Shown here one piece after another: positions 1-8,604 of a stretch of DNA of 64,000 nucleotides. Below the pieces are notes generated by a model that saw only the letters and a list, made by a program, of their open reading frames with translations, was not told where the DNA came from and made no database searches. Each line of letters begins with the position of its first letter. Position 1 is the stretch's first letter. The translations under genes and the position numbers were made by a program. Location of the stretch: positions 1 to 64,000 of the forward strand of contig NZ_BBJJ01000020.1 in the NCBI RefSeq assembly GCF_000739815.1, written 5' to 3'. This stretch comes from Paraburkholderia mimosarum LMG 23256 = NBRC 106338 (GTDB taxonomy: Bacteria > Pseudomonadota > Gammaproteobacteria > Burkholderiales > Burkholderiaceae).

Positions 1-422
1 GCGGCAAAGAAAGTAGGCAAAGAAAGCCGCTCACACCGCCCATGCCTGCCACCATTCACCTCTCGTCGTAAATCGTGAATGGCTCCGGAGCGTCTGTCAC
101 CTCGCACCTTCAAAGCCAGTGACAAGGCGCTCATTCATCCCGCCGCTCGCTACGCGCGCTGCGGAAGGGTCTGCATGGGAAACCGAGGGGCATGGCAAGT
201 GTCGCGAGAACGCACGCACGCCAATGTTTTTTTCGTTATGCCATTCGGGGCGCGGAGCGCCGCCGGACGGACGAGCGCCTTGTCACTCCGTCTGTGGGCG
301 AGTGGTGACGGACGCTCCGGAGCCATTCACCATTTACGGCGAGAGGTGAATGGTGGCTGGCGCTGGCGGTTTGAGCGGCTTTCTTTTGCCTACTTTTCTT
401 TGCCGCGGCAAAGAAAAGTAGG
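1..422. repeat. Long imperfect inverted repeat (intergenic)
   Basis: The sequence from about 1 to 165 is repeated, inverted and imperfect, from about 413 back to 245. Matching landmarks are the GCGGCAAAGAAA end, the stretch around ATTCACCTCTCG, the stretch around GGCTCCGGAGCGTC, and GTGACAAGGCGCTC nearer the centre. A divergent region of about 80 bases separates the arms. I see no protein family in any frame. The left arm runs off the window edge, so its outer limit is unknown. The layout fits an extragenic repetitive element or a folded intergenic RNA or DNA structure rather than a gene. Confidence 0.75.
389..422. repeat. Perfect 34-bp palindrome
   Basis: CCTACTTTTCTTTGCCG is followed directly by its exact reverse complement, giving 17-bp arms with no spacer. 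It forms the outer end of the longer inverted repeat. The same words (GGCAAAGAAAAGTAGG) recur, slightly altered, at the left end of the window. I recall this motif as a common intergenic element in Burkholderia genomes; that is memory and was not searched. Confidence 0.8.
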
Positions 423-529
423 TGCCGCCCCGCACAGGGGCAACGCCTGCATACCGACGCGAATAGAAGGAAATGCCAAAAGGGCAAAGAACCGCAATAA
501 AAAAACGCCAGAAGATAAATCCGTATGGA

Positions 530-955
530 TCACTTAACGTATATGGTGATCTTCCTGGAATAAACAGGCGGATTATGCGGCACATGATGGGCATCCCCCA
601 TCAGCAACTGCAGCGTATGCTTGCCCGGCGGCAACTGCAGCATAGTCTCCGTCTGCCCCGCCCCGAAGTGCAGATGATTGCGATCGGAAGGAATGGGCTG
701 ATCCATGGGCGGCAGGTCGGTGTCGACCAGCAAGTGATGGTGCCCGGTATTCGGAAACTCGACGTCCGAAGGCGCTACGCCCATGTAGCGCAAGCCAAAC
801 CAGACGCGAAAGGGCCGCCCGGCCGGCATCACCTGGCCGTCGTTGGGCCACCCGATGTACACGTGCGCCTTGGGGTCGGCCGGCGTCGTGCCCGCGTGCG
901 CCGCGCCGCCCGCAAGCAGCGCAAGGCTGGCAGCAAAAACAAGGAACCTGTTCAT
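530..955 (-). CDS. DUF4399 exported protein, copy 2
   Basis: This is an exported protein of about 141 residues. It has a hydrophobic signal peptide (MNRFLVFAASLALLAGGAAHA) followed by one DUF4399 domain. The conserved core has the HHH-containing stretch GHHHLLVDTDLPP, then DQPIPSDRNHLHFG and a C-terminal PPGKHTLQLLMGD segment; the domain's function is unknown. An in-frame ATG lies three codons upstream at 964; I prefer 955 because it begins the signal peptide cleanly. It is closely similar to its upstream neighbour on the same strand, 32 bases away, so the two look like a tandem duplication within one operon. Confidence 0.85.
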   Translation of the reverse strand: MNRFLVFAASLALLAGGAAHAGTTPADPKAHVYIGWPNDGQVMPAGRPFRVWFGLRYMGVAPSDVEFPNTGHHHLLVDTDLPPMDQPIPSDRNHLHFGAGQTETMLQLPPGKHTLQLLMGDAHHVPHNPPVYSRKITIYVK

Positions 956-987
956 GGCATGCACTCCCGCTTCCGGCTGAGGTCGGA

Positions 988-1413
988 CTACTTCACCGTG
1001 ATCGTGATCTTCTTCGAATACACCGGCGGATCGTGCGGCACGTGGTTATAGTCGCCCATCAGCAACTGCAACGTGTGCTTGCCCGGCGGAAGCTCGATAC
1101 GGGCCTCCGTTTCCCCCGCTCCGAAGTGAAGATGATTGCGGTCCGACGGTATCGGCTGATCGAGCGGCGGAAGGTCGGTGTCGACGAGCACATGGTGGTG
1201 GCCAACGTTGGGGCGGTTGATTCCCTTCGGGCAAACGCCCATGTTGCGCAAGCCCATGCGCACCCAGAACTTGCCGGTGGGAATCGTTGCGCCGTCCGGC
1301 GGCCAGATGATGTACACCTCCGCGCCGGGCGGCGACGCGGTGCGCTCGGCGAACGCCAGGCGCGGCGTCAGGGCGGCCGCTGCCAGGGCCAGCAGGATCT
1401 CTCTTCGCTGCAT
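988..1413 (-). CDS. DUF4399 exported protein, copy 1
   Basis: This 141-residue exported protein has an N-terminal hydrophobic segment (MQRREILLALAAAALTPRLAFA) and a DUF4399 domain. The HHH run, the DQPIPSDRNHLHFG core and the PPGKHTLQLLMGD tail are all shared with the next gene downstream. The start at 1413 has a GAGGAG ribosome site at the right distance. The frame stays open much further upstream, but that extension is Arg-rich and has no ribosome site, so I exclude it. The histidine-rich core invites a metal- or ligand-binding guess, but nothing here proves a function. Confidence 0.85.
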   Translation of the reverse strand: MQRREILLALAAAALTPRLAFAERTASPPGAEVYIIWPPDGATIPTGKFWVRMGLRNMGVCPKGINRPNVGHHHVLVDTDLPPLDQPIPSDRNHLHFGAGETEARIELPPGKHTLQLLMGDYNHVPHDPPVYSKKITITVK

Positions 1414-1717
1414 TTTGGTGCTCCTCGTTCGGCTGACGGCCACTCGGCTTTCGAATTCGGTGCGTGTTCTACAGCTTAGGACGGATTCAACCGCATGGAC
1501 ATAAATCGGCGCGTTGCGCGCAAGCAAGCCCGTTACTGCATCACCCGGTGCGCGTGCTATTTTGTAGTTGTGCGCTAACAGTGCTTGCACCGATGGCGGT
1601 CCGAGTCGATCGCCCCGGCGACTGCCGCGGGGTAGCGCACCGTCGGCATTGAAAGGCGATGGCGCCTGGCTCGTACCGGCATGGCGCCTCGCTGGCCCCC
1701 TGACAGGGAGAACGAAT
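1414..1717. other. Intergenic, divergent promoter region
   Basis: This is the gap between the minus-strand DUF4399 pair and the plus-strand FGE-like gene, so it must carry promoters for both. I see no convincing consensus promoter, hairpin or small gene in it. Confidence 0.4.
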
Positions 1718-2950
1718 ATGTGGCGGCTATGGGTGCCTCTGTGTGTATTGATCTCGCTCGGCGTGACCTCGACTTCAAGCGTGGCCGAGCCCGTTGCGCA
1801 AGATTCCGGCGTGTACAAGGCCGCCCGGCAACGCCATGGCGTTGCGGTCATCCGCGTCGGGTTGATGCCGAAAGACACGTCCGAAGAGTACGAAATCACG
1901 TTCTGGAATTCGATCAAGGACAGTCAGTACGCCAGCGACTATGAAGCGTATCTGAAGGCTTATCCGAACGGACGTTTCGCTCCGCTCGCCCAGGCGCGCC
2001 TCGCACGCTTGCATGCGAACGCATCGAACCCTGCCGCCGCGCCTGCCACGCACGAGGCCAGCAACCCGGCGGCCGCCTCGCCCGCGCAATCGCCGCAGTC
2101 AAAAGCCCCGCCAGCGGCAGCCGCACAGACCAAGGCGGCACCCGCCAGTGCGCCGCCCGCTCAGGCATCCGCTCAGGCATCCGCTCCTGCGCCCGCTCCG
2201 CCCAAGGCCGCCGTTGCCGCCGCCAAACCCGGACCGCACGACATTCAGGACTGCTCATCTTGTCCGATCTTGATACCCGTGACGCCCGGCAACTTCACGA
2301 TGGGCATCGATACCGACGACGCATCCGAAAGGCCCGCGCACCGCGTGACCATCGGCCATAGCTATGCGCTCGCCAAATACCCGGTGACCGTGGCGCAGTG
2401 GAACGCCTGCGTTACCGCGAGTGCCTGCCCGCGCTTGTCGAACGAGAACAACGCTTCGCCGAATGCTCCCGTGCGCGATCTGAGCTGGGACGACGCGCAA
2501 CAATACGTGAAATGGCTCTCTAAAATCAGCGGCAAGCCGTACCGCCTGCCCACCGAGGCCGAATGGGAATATGCGGCGCGCGCCGGCACTGAAACGCGTT
2601 ACTGGTGGGGCAACGACATGCGCAAGGGAACCGCGAATTGCAAGGATTGCGGGCCGCCCTGGCATGTCGAGGCGCCCGACGACGTCGGCTCCTTTGCAGC
2701 CAATGCCTTTGGCTTCTACGACATGGCGGGCGGCGTCTGGGAATGGGTCAGCGACTGCTGGCACAACTCGTACAAGAATGCGCCGAGCGACGGTCACTCG
2801 TGGGACGAACCCAACTGCCAGGCGCGCGTGATTCGCGGCGGATCATGGCGCGACGGCGCGGGCTATATGCTCGCGGCCACGCGCTTCAAGTACGACAGCA
2901 GCGTACGCTACAACGCCAATGGATTTCGGGTGGCGCGCGATATGAAATAA
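1718..2950 (+). CDS. Exported FGE-sulfatase-fold protein, lacking FGE cysteines
   Basis: This 410-residue protein has a signal peptide (residues 1-24), a short globular N-terminal region (about 35-110), an Ala/Pro-rich linker (about 110-190) and a C-terminal formylglycine-generating-enzyme/SUMF1-fold domain. Seen motifs include the NFTMG entry, YRLPTEAEWEYAARAG, GFYDMAGGVWEWVSD, VIRGGSW and the closing GFRVAR. In true FGE a Cys pair follows GGS; here those positions hold Asp and Met, so formylglycine formation is unlikely. The fold is also used by other enzymes and binding proteins. I chose the ATG at 1718 for its AGGGAG ribosome site and the signal peptide; an upstream in-frame extension to 1568 lacks both. 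Confidence 0.85.
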   Translation: MWRLWVPLCVLISLGVTSTSSVAEPVAQDSGVYKAARQRHGVAVIRVGLMPKDTSEEYEITFWNSIKDSQYASDYEAYLKAYPNGRFAPLAQARLARLHANASNPAAAPATHEASNPAAASPAQSPQSKAPPAAAAQTKAAPASAPPAQASAQASAPAPAPPKAAVAAAKPGPHDIQDCSSCPILIPVTPGNFTMGIDTDDASERPAHRVTIGHSYALAKYPVTVAQWNACVTASACPRLSNENNASPNAPVRDLSWDDAQQYVKWLSKISGKPYRLPTEAEWEYAARAGTETRYWWGNDMRKGTANCKDCGPPWHVEAPDDVGSFAANAFGFYDMAGGVWEWVSDCWHNSYKNAPSDGHSWDEPNCQARVIRGGSWRDGAGYMLAATRFKYDSSVRYNANGFRVARDMK

Positions 2951-2992
2951 CGAGCCCACGCGTCTGGCTTATCGTCGCGCGTTTTCGCTTCC

Positions 2993-3021
2993 TTGAATTT
3001 AGTTATCCCATTTAATAGACT
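2993..3021 (+). promoter_or_regulatory. Possible sigma-70 promoter
   Basis: TTGAAT and TAGACT are separated by 17 bases inside an AT-rich pocket, ahead of the molybdenum hydroxylase operon. Each hexamer matches consensus at four of six positions, so this is a weak candidate that leaves a leader of about 120 bases. Confidence 0.3.
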
Positions 3022-3147
3022 AATGAACCAGGGGCAATCGCTCGCAACCCAATATCCCACTTCCGACATTCAAGGTATTAGATAGTCAAGCGCTCTACCG
3101 TCGTTGGACGCGCGTAGGGTTCCGACCGCCGTACGTGGAGGCGCAGC

Positions 3148-5916
3148 ATGGCTTGGGTTCCCGTCACCCGCCGAACGTTCCTCAAGGCCATGGGGAGCGG
3201 CGCGCTTACGGTGTCGGTGAGTTCCGTCGCGAGCTTCACAGGTGCATGTTCTTCGCAGCGTGCGGCCTTCGGCCCCGGCTCGAACATCGCCGCGAACGCC
3301 CACCCCACGCCCGAGACGGCGGATGGCGCACCCGAATGGGCGCCGGAACCGGGCAAGGCGCGCTGGCGGATCGAGGGCGTACGCAAGGTCACGGGTGCGA
3401 AAATCTACGCGCGGGACTTCAAGGCGCGCGACTTCGACGGCTGGCCAAAAGAGGAAAACTGGCTTTACGCCCTGAGATGCAATTGCGTCGACAAGAAATT
3501 CGAAGGTTTCGATCTGGGCATATTGCCTCACGATCTGCGCCCCATCGCCGTGATATCGAACTCGACGCTGAACAATAATCGCGTCGCGCTTTCGACCAGG
3601 CAGGATCCGATTCACAACCAAGATATCTTTCTTTTTGCCCAGGAAGGTGCGCCCGCCAATTGCTATGGTCAGCCTGCCGCCCTGCTGATTTTCGAAGACT
3701 TCGATACCTGGCGTCGCGCGAAAAAGCTGCTCGACTTCAACGCCTCCATGATCCGCTATGGCGCCACGGTGCCGCCGGACGGTAAGCCGCCCCCCGTCTA
3801 TTCATCGCCCAAGATTTACGTGCGCGACGACGAAAAGGCGTTTTCGAACCTCCTGATGGACGCGGACAAGCACGGCAATCCCACCCCGGCATTCGTCGAC
3901 ACATGCCACAACATGGCAAACCATGTTCGCGATGTGGCGGCGCGGCACGTCGAAAGCAGGGCGTGGCACCCGTTCCGGGCGGAATTCACGACGCCCGCGA
4001 TCGATCCCCTGTTCATGGAACCGGAAGCGGGGCTGGCCTGGTTTGAAGCGGACGCCGGTCGTCTGCACATGGTGCTGGGCTCGCAATCGCCGCGCGACGA
4101 CGGTACTTCCGCGCTCAATCTGTTCTCGAACAGCAACATCCACGTTACCCACGTTCACGTGCTGGGCTGCTACCCGGGCGGCGGATTCGGCGGTCGCGAC
4201 AAATCGTATTTCCCGCTCTATCTCGCGCTTGCGGCACCTTTCGCAAAGGGCGCCTTGCGCTGGCAGCAGTCACGTTATGAGCAGTTCCAGGTCGGGCTCA
4301 AACGCTCGGAGACCCAATTCACGGAATCCATCTGGGTCGACAACTCGGGGAAGATTCAGGCATTGGACAGTTCTTTCCGTCTAAACGGCGGTGGCAAGGA
4401 AAACCTTTCGGGCGCCGTTGGCGATCTGGCCGCCATGAGCGCAATGAGTTGCTACGACATTCCGCGCGCGATTGCACAAAGCTCCGTGACCTATACGTCC
4501 GAGGTCTTCGGAGGTTCGCAGCGCGGTTTTGGGGGCCCGCAGGCTTACATCGCCATCGAAACGCTGCTGGACGAGGCCGCGCACTCGCTGCACAAGAGCC
4601 CGTTCGATATCCGGCGCAGCAATCTGCTCGTCAAAGGCAGCGGCAAAACCCTGACTGGCGCGCCCATTCTGTTCGACCTTCAACTCAAGGAGCTGCTGAT
4701 TCCGCTTGAAAATCATGTCTTGTGGCGCAACCGGGAAAGTGTGCGCGCGCAACGACACAAACAGCGGCTGCGCTATGGCGTCGGGCTTGCCATGTCGAAT
4801 CAGGCGTACGGCACCGGCAAAGACCCCGTCTTCGCGATGGTTCAGATTCAGCCGAACGCGGGCGTGCGGGTGCTGACTCACTACACGGACATGGGCAACG
4901 GCGCGGCGACGACCTTGGGCCTCGCCCCCGCCACCTGGCTCGGACAAAACGCGCAAGAGATCACCATGAGCGAGGTGGAGGCGTTTGCCGCGATCCCGGG
5001 CTTCGATGTCTCGACGCTGGGCATATGGCCCGACAGCCGAAGCAAATCCATCTACAGCGCCTATGGCTCGTCGAGCGCCTGCCTCGGGGCATTCCAGCAT
5101 TTTCAGGCAGTGGACCGCGCCGCCATGGTGTTGTTGTTGCAAAGCGTGCTGCCCGCCGCACGCGCGATATGGAGTAGCCCGCGTATCGAACGGCAAGACG
5201 TGAAGTGGGTCAAGGCAAAGCTCACTACCGCTGGCCACCCGCCGATCAGCTGGCCGGCCTTGCTCGACAAGATCAATCGCTTGCAACTGCCCACCGTGGC
5301 CGCCGTCCATGTCACTTACGCAGGCGCTTTCTGGACGAGCAAATACGCGTTCGAGTCGGGCGCCGTCGAGATGGACTGCGACTTCGTGGCAGTCGGCAAC
5401 GACACGCACCATCTGCACAGCGTGCCGCACGGCGAAGTGATCGCACCGCCGAATGCCGTCGGCTTCGGCCGCACCAACTACGCGCCCGCTGCCGCGCTGG
5501 TCGCGCTGTCCGTGAGCCCCGAGAGCGGGCGCGTGAGAGTCGAGCACGTCGTCACGACGCTCAGCGCCGGGCGCCTGATTTGCCCGGAGATCGTCGAAGG
5601 CCAGTCGCACGGCGCGGTGGCGATGGCGATGAGCAACGTGCTGAGCGAAACGTGTCCGCTGGGCAATGACGGCCCCGGCAACGGCACGTGGAATCTCGAC
5701 CGGTACCTCATTACGCGCATGACCGACGTCCCGCGTCAGGAGTTGATCCCCCTGCCGCCGCCCGTGGGCAAGGAGCACCACAGCGCGCGTGGAATCGGCG
5801 AAGCCGTGATGTGTCCCATTGCGCCGGCGCTGTTGAATGCGCTGGCGATGGCGACCGGGCATCGCTTCACGCAAACGCCCGTCACGCCAGAGCAGCTCCG
5901 GGGGGCCCTCACATGA
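3148..5916 (+). CDS. Molybdenum hydroxylase large subunit (xanthine dehydrogenase family), Tat-exported
   Basis: This 922-residue molybdopterin-binding subunit belongs to the xanthine dehydrogenase/aldehyde dehydrogenase/isoquinoline oxidoreductase family. An RRTFLK twin-arginine motif near residue 8 and a following hydrophobic segment predict Tat export; a Cys at about residue 34 could be a lipobox but is not a strong one. Family landmarks are GGGFGGRD, the QRGFGGPQ segment and a C-terminal GIGE with the probable catalytic Glu885. It is longer than typical IorB-type subunits (about 750-800 residues). The ATG at 3148 has a GTGGAGG ribosome site. It overlaps the 2Fe-2S subunit gene by 4 bases; no FAD subunit gene is nearby, so electrons probably pass from 2Fe-2S to the diheme protein. 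The substrate is unknown; an aldehyde or N-heterocycle is likely from the family. Confidence 0.9.
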   Translation: MAWVPVTRRTFLKAMGSGALTVSVSSVASFTGACSSQRAAFGPGSNIAANAHPTPETADGAPEWAPEPGKARWRIEGVRKVTGAKIYARDFKARDFDGWPKEENWLYALRCNCVDKKFEGFDLGILPHDLRPIAVISNSTLNNNRVALSTRQDPIHNQDIFLFAQEGAPANCYGQPAALLIFEDFDTWRRAKKLLDFNASMIRYGATVPPDGKPPPVYSSPKIYVRDDEKAFSNLLMDADKHGNPTPAFVDTCHNMANHVRDVAARHVESRAWHPFRAEFTTPAIDPLFMEPEAGLAWFEADAGRLHMVLGSQSPRDDGTSALNLFSNSNIHVTHVHVLGCYPGGGFGGRDKSYFPLYLALAAPFAKGALRWQQSRYEQFQVGLKRSETQFTESIWVDNSGKIQALDSSFRLNGGGKENLSGAVGDLAAMSAMSCYDIPRAIAQSSVTYTSEVFGGSQRGFGGPQAYIAIETLLDEAAHSLHKSPFDIRRSNLLVKGSGKTLTGAPILFDLQLKELLIPLENHVLWRNRESVRAQRHKQRLRYGVGLAMSNQAYGTGKDPVFAMVQIQPNAGVRVLTHYTDMGNGAATTLGLAPATWLGQNAQEITMSEVEAFAAIPGFDVSTLGIWPDSRSKSIYSAYGSSSACLGAFQHFQAVDRAAMVLLLQSVLPAARAIWSSPRIERQDVKWVKAKLTTAGHPPISWPALLDKINRLQLPTVAAVHVTYAGAFWTSKYAFESGAVEMDCDFVAVGNDTHHLHSVPHGEVIAPPNAVGFGRTNYAPAAALVALSVSPESGRVRVEHVVTTLSAGRLICPEIVEGQSHGAVAMAMSNVLSETCPLGNDGPGNGTWNLDRYLITRMTDVPRQELIPLPPPVGKEHHSARGIGEAVMCPIAPALLNALAMATGHRFTQTPVTPEQLRGALT

Positions 5917-6434
5917 GCGAGGCAGGGATCCGGATTCACGTGAACGGGCACCCGGTCACGGTGCCCGCGGCCGATGCCGATATGAGCCTCGCCGAATTCC
6001 TTCACGAACGCCTCGATCTCACGGGCACCAAGGTTTGCTGCGGCATCGGCGTGTGCCGGGCGTGCACCGTAGGCATGCGCAGCAGCAGCGACGCGCTGAT
6101 GGAAAAGACGCTGGCGTGCGTGACACCCGTGAGCGCGGTCGCGAATCAATATGTCTTCACCGTCGAGAGCCTCGCGGACGGCAACCAGCTTTCACCGCTA
6201 CAGCAAAGCTTTCTCGAGTCGTTCGCGTTTCAGTGCGGCTACTGCACGCCGGGCTTCCTGATGGCGGCCACCGCCATGCTCGAACATCTGAAGGCGTATC
6301 GTATCGGGGCGGACCAGCTCGATGCGGCAATCGACATGTGGGTGGGCGGGAACCTGTGCCGGTGCACGGGGTACGTCAAGTACCGGGAGGCGATCCGCAA
6401 AGTCGCGCAACTGCAGATGAAACACGGAGGATGA
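5913..6434 (+). CDS. (2Fe-2S)-binding subunit of molybdenum hydroxylase
   Basis: This 173-residue small subunit carries a plant-ferredoxin-type N-terminal domain (CCGIGVCRACTVG, with a further Cys in LACV) and the all-helical C-terminal 2Fe-2S domain (CGYCTPGF and CRCTGYV). These are the two cluster sites that take electrons from the molybdenum centre in this family. The start at 5913 overlaps the large-subunit stop (ATGA), and the stop overlaps the next gene's start in the same way. It has no signal peptide of its own, so it would be co-exported with the Tat-signal large subunit. Confidence 0.93.
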   Translation: MSEAGIRIHVNGHPVTVPAADADMSLAEFLHERLDLTGTKVCCGIGVCRACTVGMRSSSDALMEKTLACVTPVSAVANQYVFTVESLADGNQLSPLQQSFLESFAFQCGYCTPGFLMAATAMLEHLKAYRIGADQLDAAIDMWVGGNLCRCTGYVKYREAIRKVAQLQMKHGG

Positions 6435-7453
6435 CAATGTCGGTCACACTCCGCCTCGCCGCCGCGTGCCTATTGCTTGCCGCGCCGCTCGCGGCCATGA
6501 CGCACGAACAAACCTTGCTCGAATACGGCGATCAATGTGCTAAGGAGATCGGCGAAATTCCCCCCTTCGACTGCAATGACGGCACCGACATCCCTATTAC
6601 GATCGACGGGAAGCCGCCCGGCCCACGCGAGTCACCGACGCATTGCGACAAGCCATCGCTGCTTTCTCCCGCTTCAGGAACAGCAGGACAATGCATGCCC
6701 TTTTCGAAGATATTGAATCTCTCGCGCGGCAATACGCAGATTTCGGCGTACTGTCGCCGCGACATCCTGCGCGACGACAAAGATCCTCACTATGACCTGG
6801 TGGTCGTCGTGATGCATCACTCCGGCAGCGGTAAGACCTGCTGGTTCGCATCGAACCCACCGCCGCTTCCGAAGTCGAAAACGGCGGTGCCCGCAAGCGG
6901 CATCGACGCCACACGCGTGCCGCCACCGAACGAGAGAGTGACGCCGGCCGGGCATCTCACCGCGGTGGAATTCTGGAAGTCACCCAAAGACGTTGCCGCC
7001 AGCAAGCCAGGCCAGCCTACCTGCCTCCAATGTCACGATGCGGGGCCCGTCATCTTCAGCCCATATATCGGGCAGGTGTGGGACAAGGTGCCCACCGATC
7101 CATGGGGAAAGTATTCGAGCATCGGCCCGGCTTTCTCGTCGTATCACCTCTGGACGATGAGCACGCCAGGTAACACGTGCATAGGTTGCCACCGCATCGG
7201 CAGCGAGCAGAGCTGCACGGCTTCTTATCTCCAGCTCTCGACTGGCGGGAAAAACGCGCCAGGCGGCAACGCGCTCGCCAACCGTTATCCGCTCAGCCAC
7301 TGGATGCCGACCGACAACAACATGAGCAAGGTAGAGTGGGAGGCGGCCAACGTCGCATCGGTCAAAGCCTTGCTCGACTGCTGCGCCGACAAATCACATA
7401 AAAGTCCGAACTGCACCTTTACGCCCATGCCCGGTAACACGAATGGCAGGTAG
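6431..7453 (+). CDS. Exported diheme c-type cytochrome-like protein
   Basis: This 340-residue protein has a cleavable signal peptide and two CxxCH heme-attachment motifs, CLQCH and CIGCH, in its second half, plus several further cysteines (a CC pair near the C-terminus). I do not recognise a named family beyond c-type cytochrome. It is translationally coupled to the 2Fe-2S subunit by an ATGA overlap and is the last gene of the operon, so its likely job is to take electrons from the molybdenum hydroxylase in the periplasm. An alternative in-frame ATG lies two codons downstream. Confidence 0.75.
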   Translation: MTMSVTLRLAAACLLLAAPLAAMTHEQTLLEYGDQCAKEIGEIPPFDCNDGTDIPITIDGKPPGPRESPTHCDKPSLLSPASGTAGQCMPFSKILNLSRGNTQISAYCRRDILRDDKDPHYDLVVVVMHHSGSGKTCWFASNPPPLPKSKTAVPASGIDATRVPPPNERVTPAGHLTAVEFWKSPKDVAASKPGQPTCLQCHDAGPVIFSPYIGQVWDKVPTDPWGKYSSIGPAFSSYHLWTMSTPGNTCIGCHRIGSEQSCTASYLQLSTGGKNAPGGNALANRYPLSHWMPTDNNMSKVEWEAANVASVKALLDCCADKSHKSPNCTFTPMPGNTNGR

Positions 7454-7632
7454 CGTAGCCGCTCTGGCGTGACGCTTGGCCCGGCGGGCGCACGCCGGTC
7501 AGTTACACGCGGTGGCACACTGCGAGTTGCATGCGCACGCGCAGGCCCGCCGTTCGCGCAGTCGGCGGAATCCCCGCCCAGGTACCGCAACCGACGCCAC
7601 AATATTCTTCTTCCCGAATCGTCATCACGGGT

Positions 7633-8202
7633 ATGGAACCGCTGCACACCCCGAACCCGCTCACCGCGCAGGACCGCGAAATCGCCGACGCCGTTGCCCG
7701 CGAGCGCCCGAGGCTGCGCAATTTCATCCGTCGCCGGGTGATCGATCAGGACGAAGCCGAGGACATTCTCCAGGACGTATTCGAGGAACTGGTCGAAGCC
7801 TGGCGGCTGCCGGAGCCCATCGAGCAGGTGGGCGCGTGGCTCTTTCGCGTTGCGAGAAACCGCATCATCGACCGGTTCCGCAAGCGCAAGGAAACGCCGC
7901 TGCCCGACCAGGCGGACGACGACAGCGAGTACCGTCTGGACCTCGCGCTGCCTTCGCCCGACGCCGGGCCGGAAGCCGCTTACGCCCGCGCGGCGCTGCT
8001 CGACACGCTGCGCGCCGCGCTCGACGAGCTGCCCGCAAACCAGCGCGAGGTGTTCATCGCCCACGAACTGGACGGACGCAGTTTCAAGGAGATGGCGGCG
8101 GCAACGGGCATCGGCATCAACACGCTGCTCGCGCGCAAACGTTATGCGGTGCTGCATCTGCGCGCGCGACTGCGGTCGTCGTGGGACGGCTTCGAGTTTT
8201 GA
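7633..8202 (+). CDS. RNA polymerase sigma factor, ECF-like
   Basis: This 189-residue sigma-70 family protein contains only region 2 (about residues 25-95, with DEAEDILQDVFEELVEAWR and VARNRIIDRFRKRK) and region 4 (about 125-180, with ELPANQREVFIAHELDGRSF and a helix-turn-helix), as in ECF factors. The ATG at 7633 fits the family length; an earlier in-frame start at 7531 would add an unlikely 34 residues. The next gene starts 17 bases later and encodes a small membrane protein, which could be a partner or target, but it has no recognisable zinc-type anti-sigma motif. Confidence 0.88.
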   Translation: MEPLHTPNPLTAQDREIADAVARERPRLRNFIRRRVIDQDEAEDILQDVFEELVEAWRLPEPIEQVGAWLFRVARNRIIDRFRKRKETPLPDQADDDSEYRLDLALPSPDAGPEAAYARAALLDTLRAALDELPANQREVFIAHELDGRSFKEMAAATGIGINTLLARKRYAVLHLRARLRSSWDGFEF

Positions 8203-8219
8203 ACCGAAGGAGATATCGA

Positions 8220-8543
8220 ATGAAGTTTCGCCGGAAAATATTCGCCAAGGCGCTGCTGATGGTCGTGGTCATCGCACTGCTGGGCGGCATCGTCATGGGC
8301 CTGTGGAACTGGATCGCGCCCGCCCTCGTCACCGACGCGCGCGCCATCGACTATCCGCACGCGCTCGGCCTGCTCGTGCTCTGCCGGATCCTGTTCGGTG
8401 GCTTTCGCGGTCACGGCGGCTGTCACCGGCACATGCGCCGGGAACACTGGCAGCACTGGCAAGCGTGGCAGCGCATGACGCCTGAGGAGCGCGAGCAGAT
8501 TCGCGACGGGGCGACGCCGCCGTCGCAGCAACCCACGCCCTGA
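8220..8543 (+). CDS. Small membrane protein next to sigma factor
   Basis: This 107-residue protein of unknown function has two hydrophobic segments (about residues 9-33 and 46-60), with a His/Trp/Arg-rich soluble tail after them (HGGCHRHMRREHWQHWQAWQ). A strong AAGGAGAT ribosome site precedes the ATG at 8220. Cotranscription with the sigma factor gene, only 17 bases away, is likely. A role in sensing or membrane stress is possible by position only. Confidence 0.75.
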   Translation: MKFRRKIFAKALLMVVVIALLGGIVMGLWNWIAPALVTDARAIDYPHALGLLVLCRILFGGFRGHGGCHRHMRREHWQHWQAWQRMTPEEREQIRDGATPPSQQPTP

Positions 8544-8604
8544 ACGACCGGCCAGGCCACGCGCTGGCACAATCCCGCTTTTCGTCGATCCGCAGGAACC
8601 ATCC

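Noticed and set aside
79..537. Plus-strand 152-codon frame through the inverted repeat
   Set aside because: It spans the folded repeat, has no ribosome site and its composition follows the palindrome rather than a protein.
1414..1917. N-terminal extension of the DUF4399 copy 1 frame
   Set aside because: It would place about 170 unrelated residues before a clear signal peptide with its own GAGGAG site.
1718..2950. Annotation as a working formylglycine-generating enzyme
   Set aside because: The catalytic cysteine positions are Asp and Met, so only the fold can be claimed.
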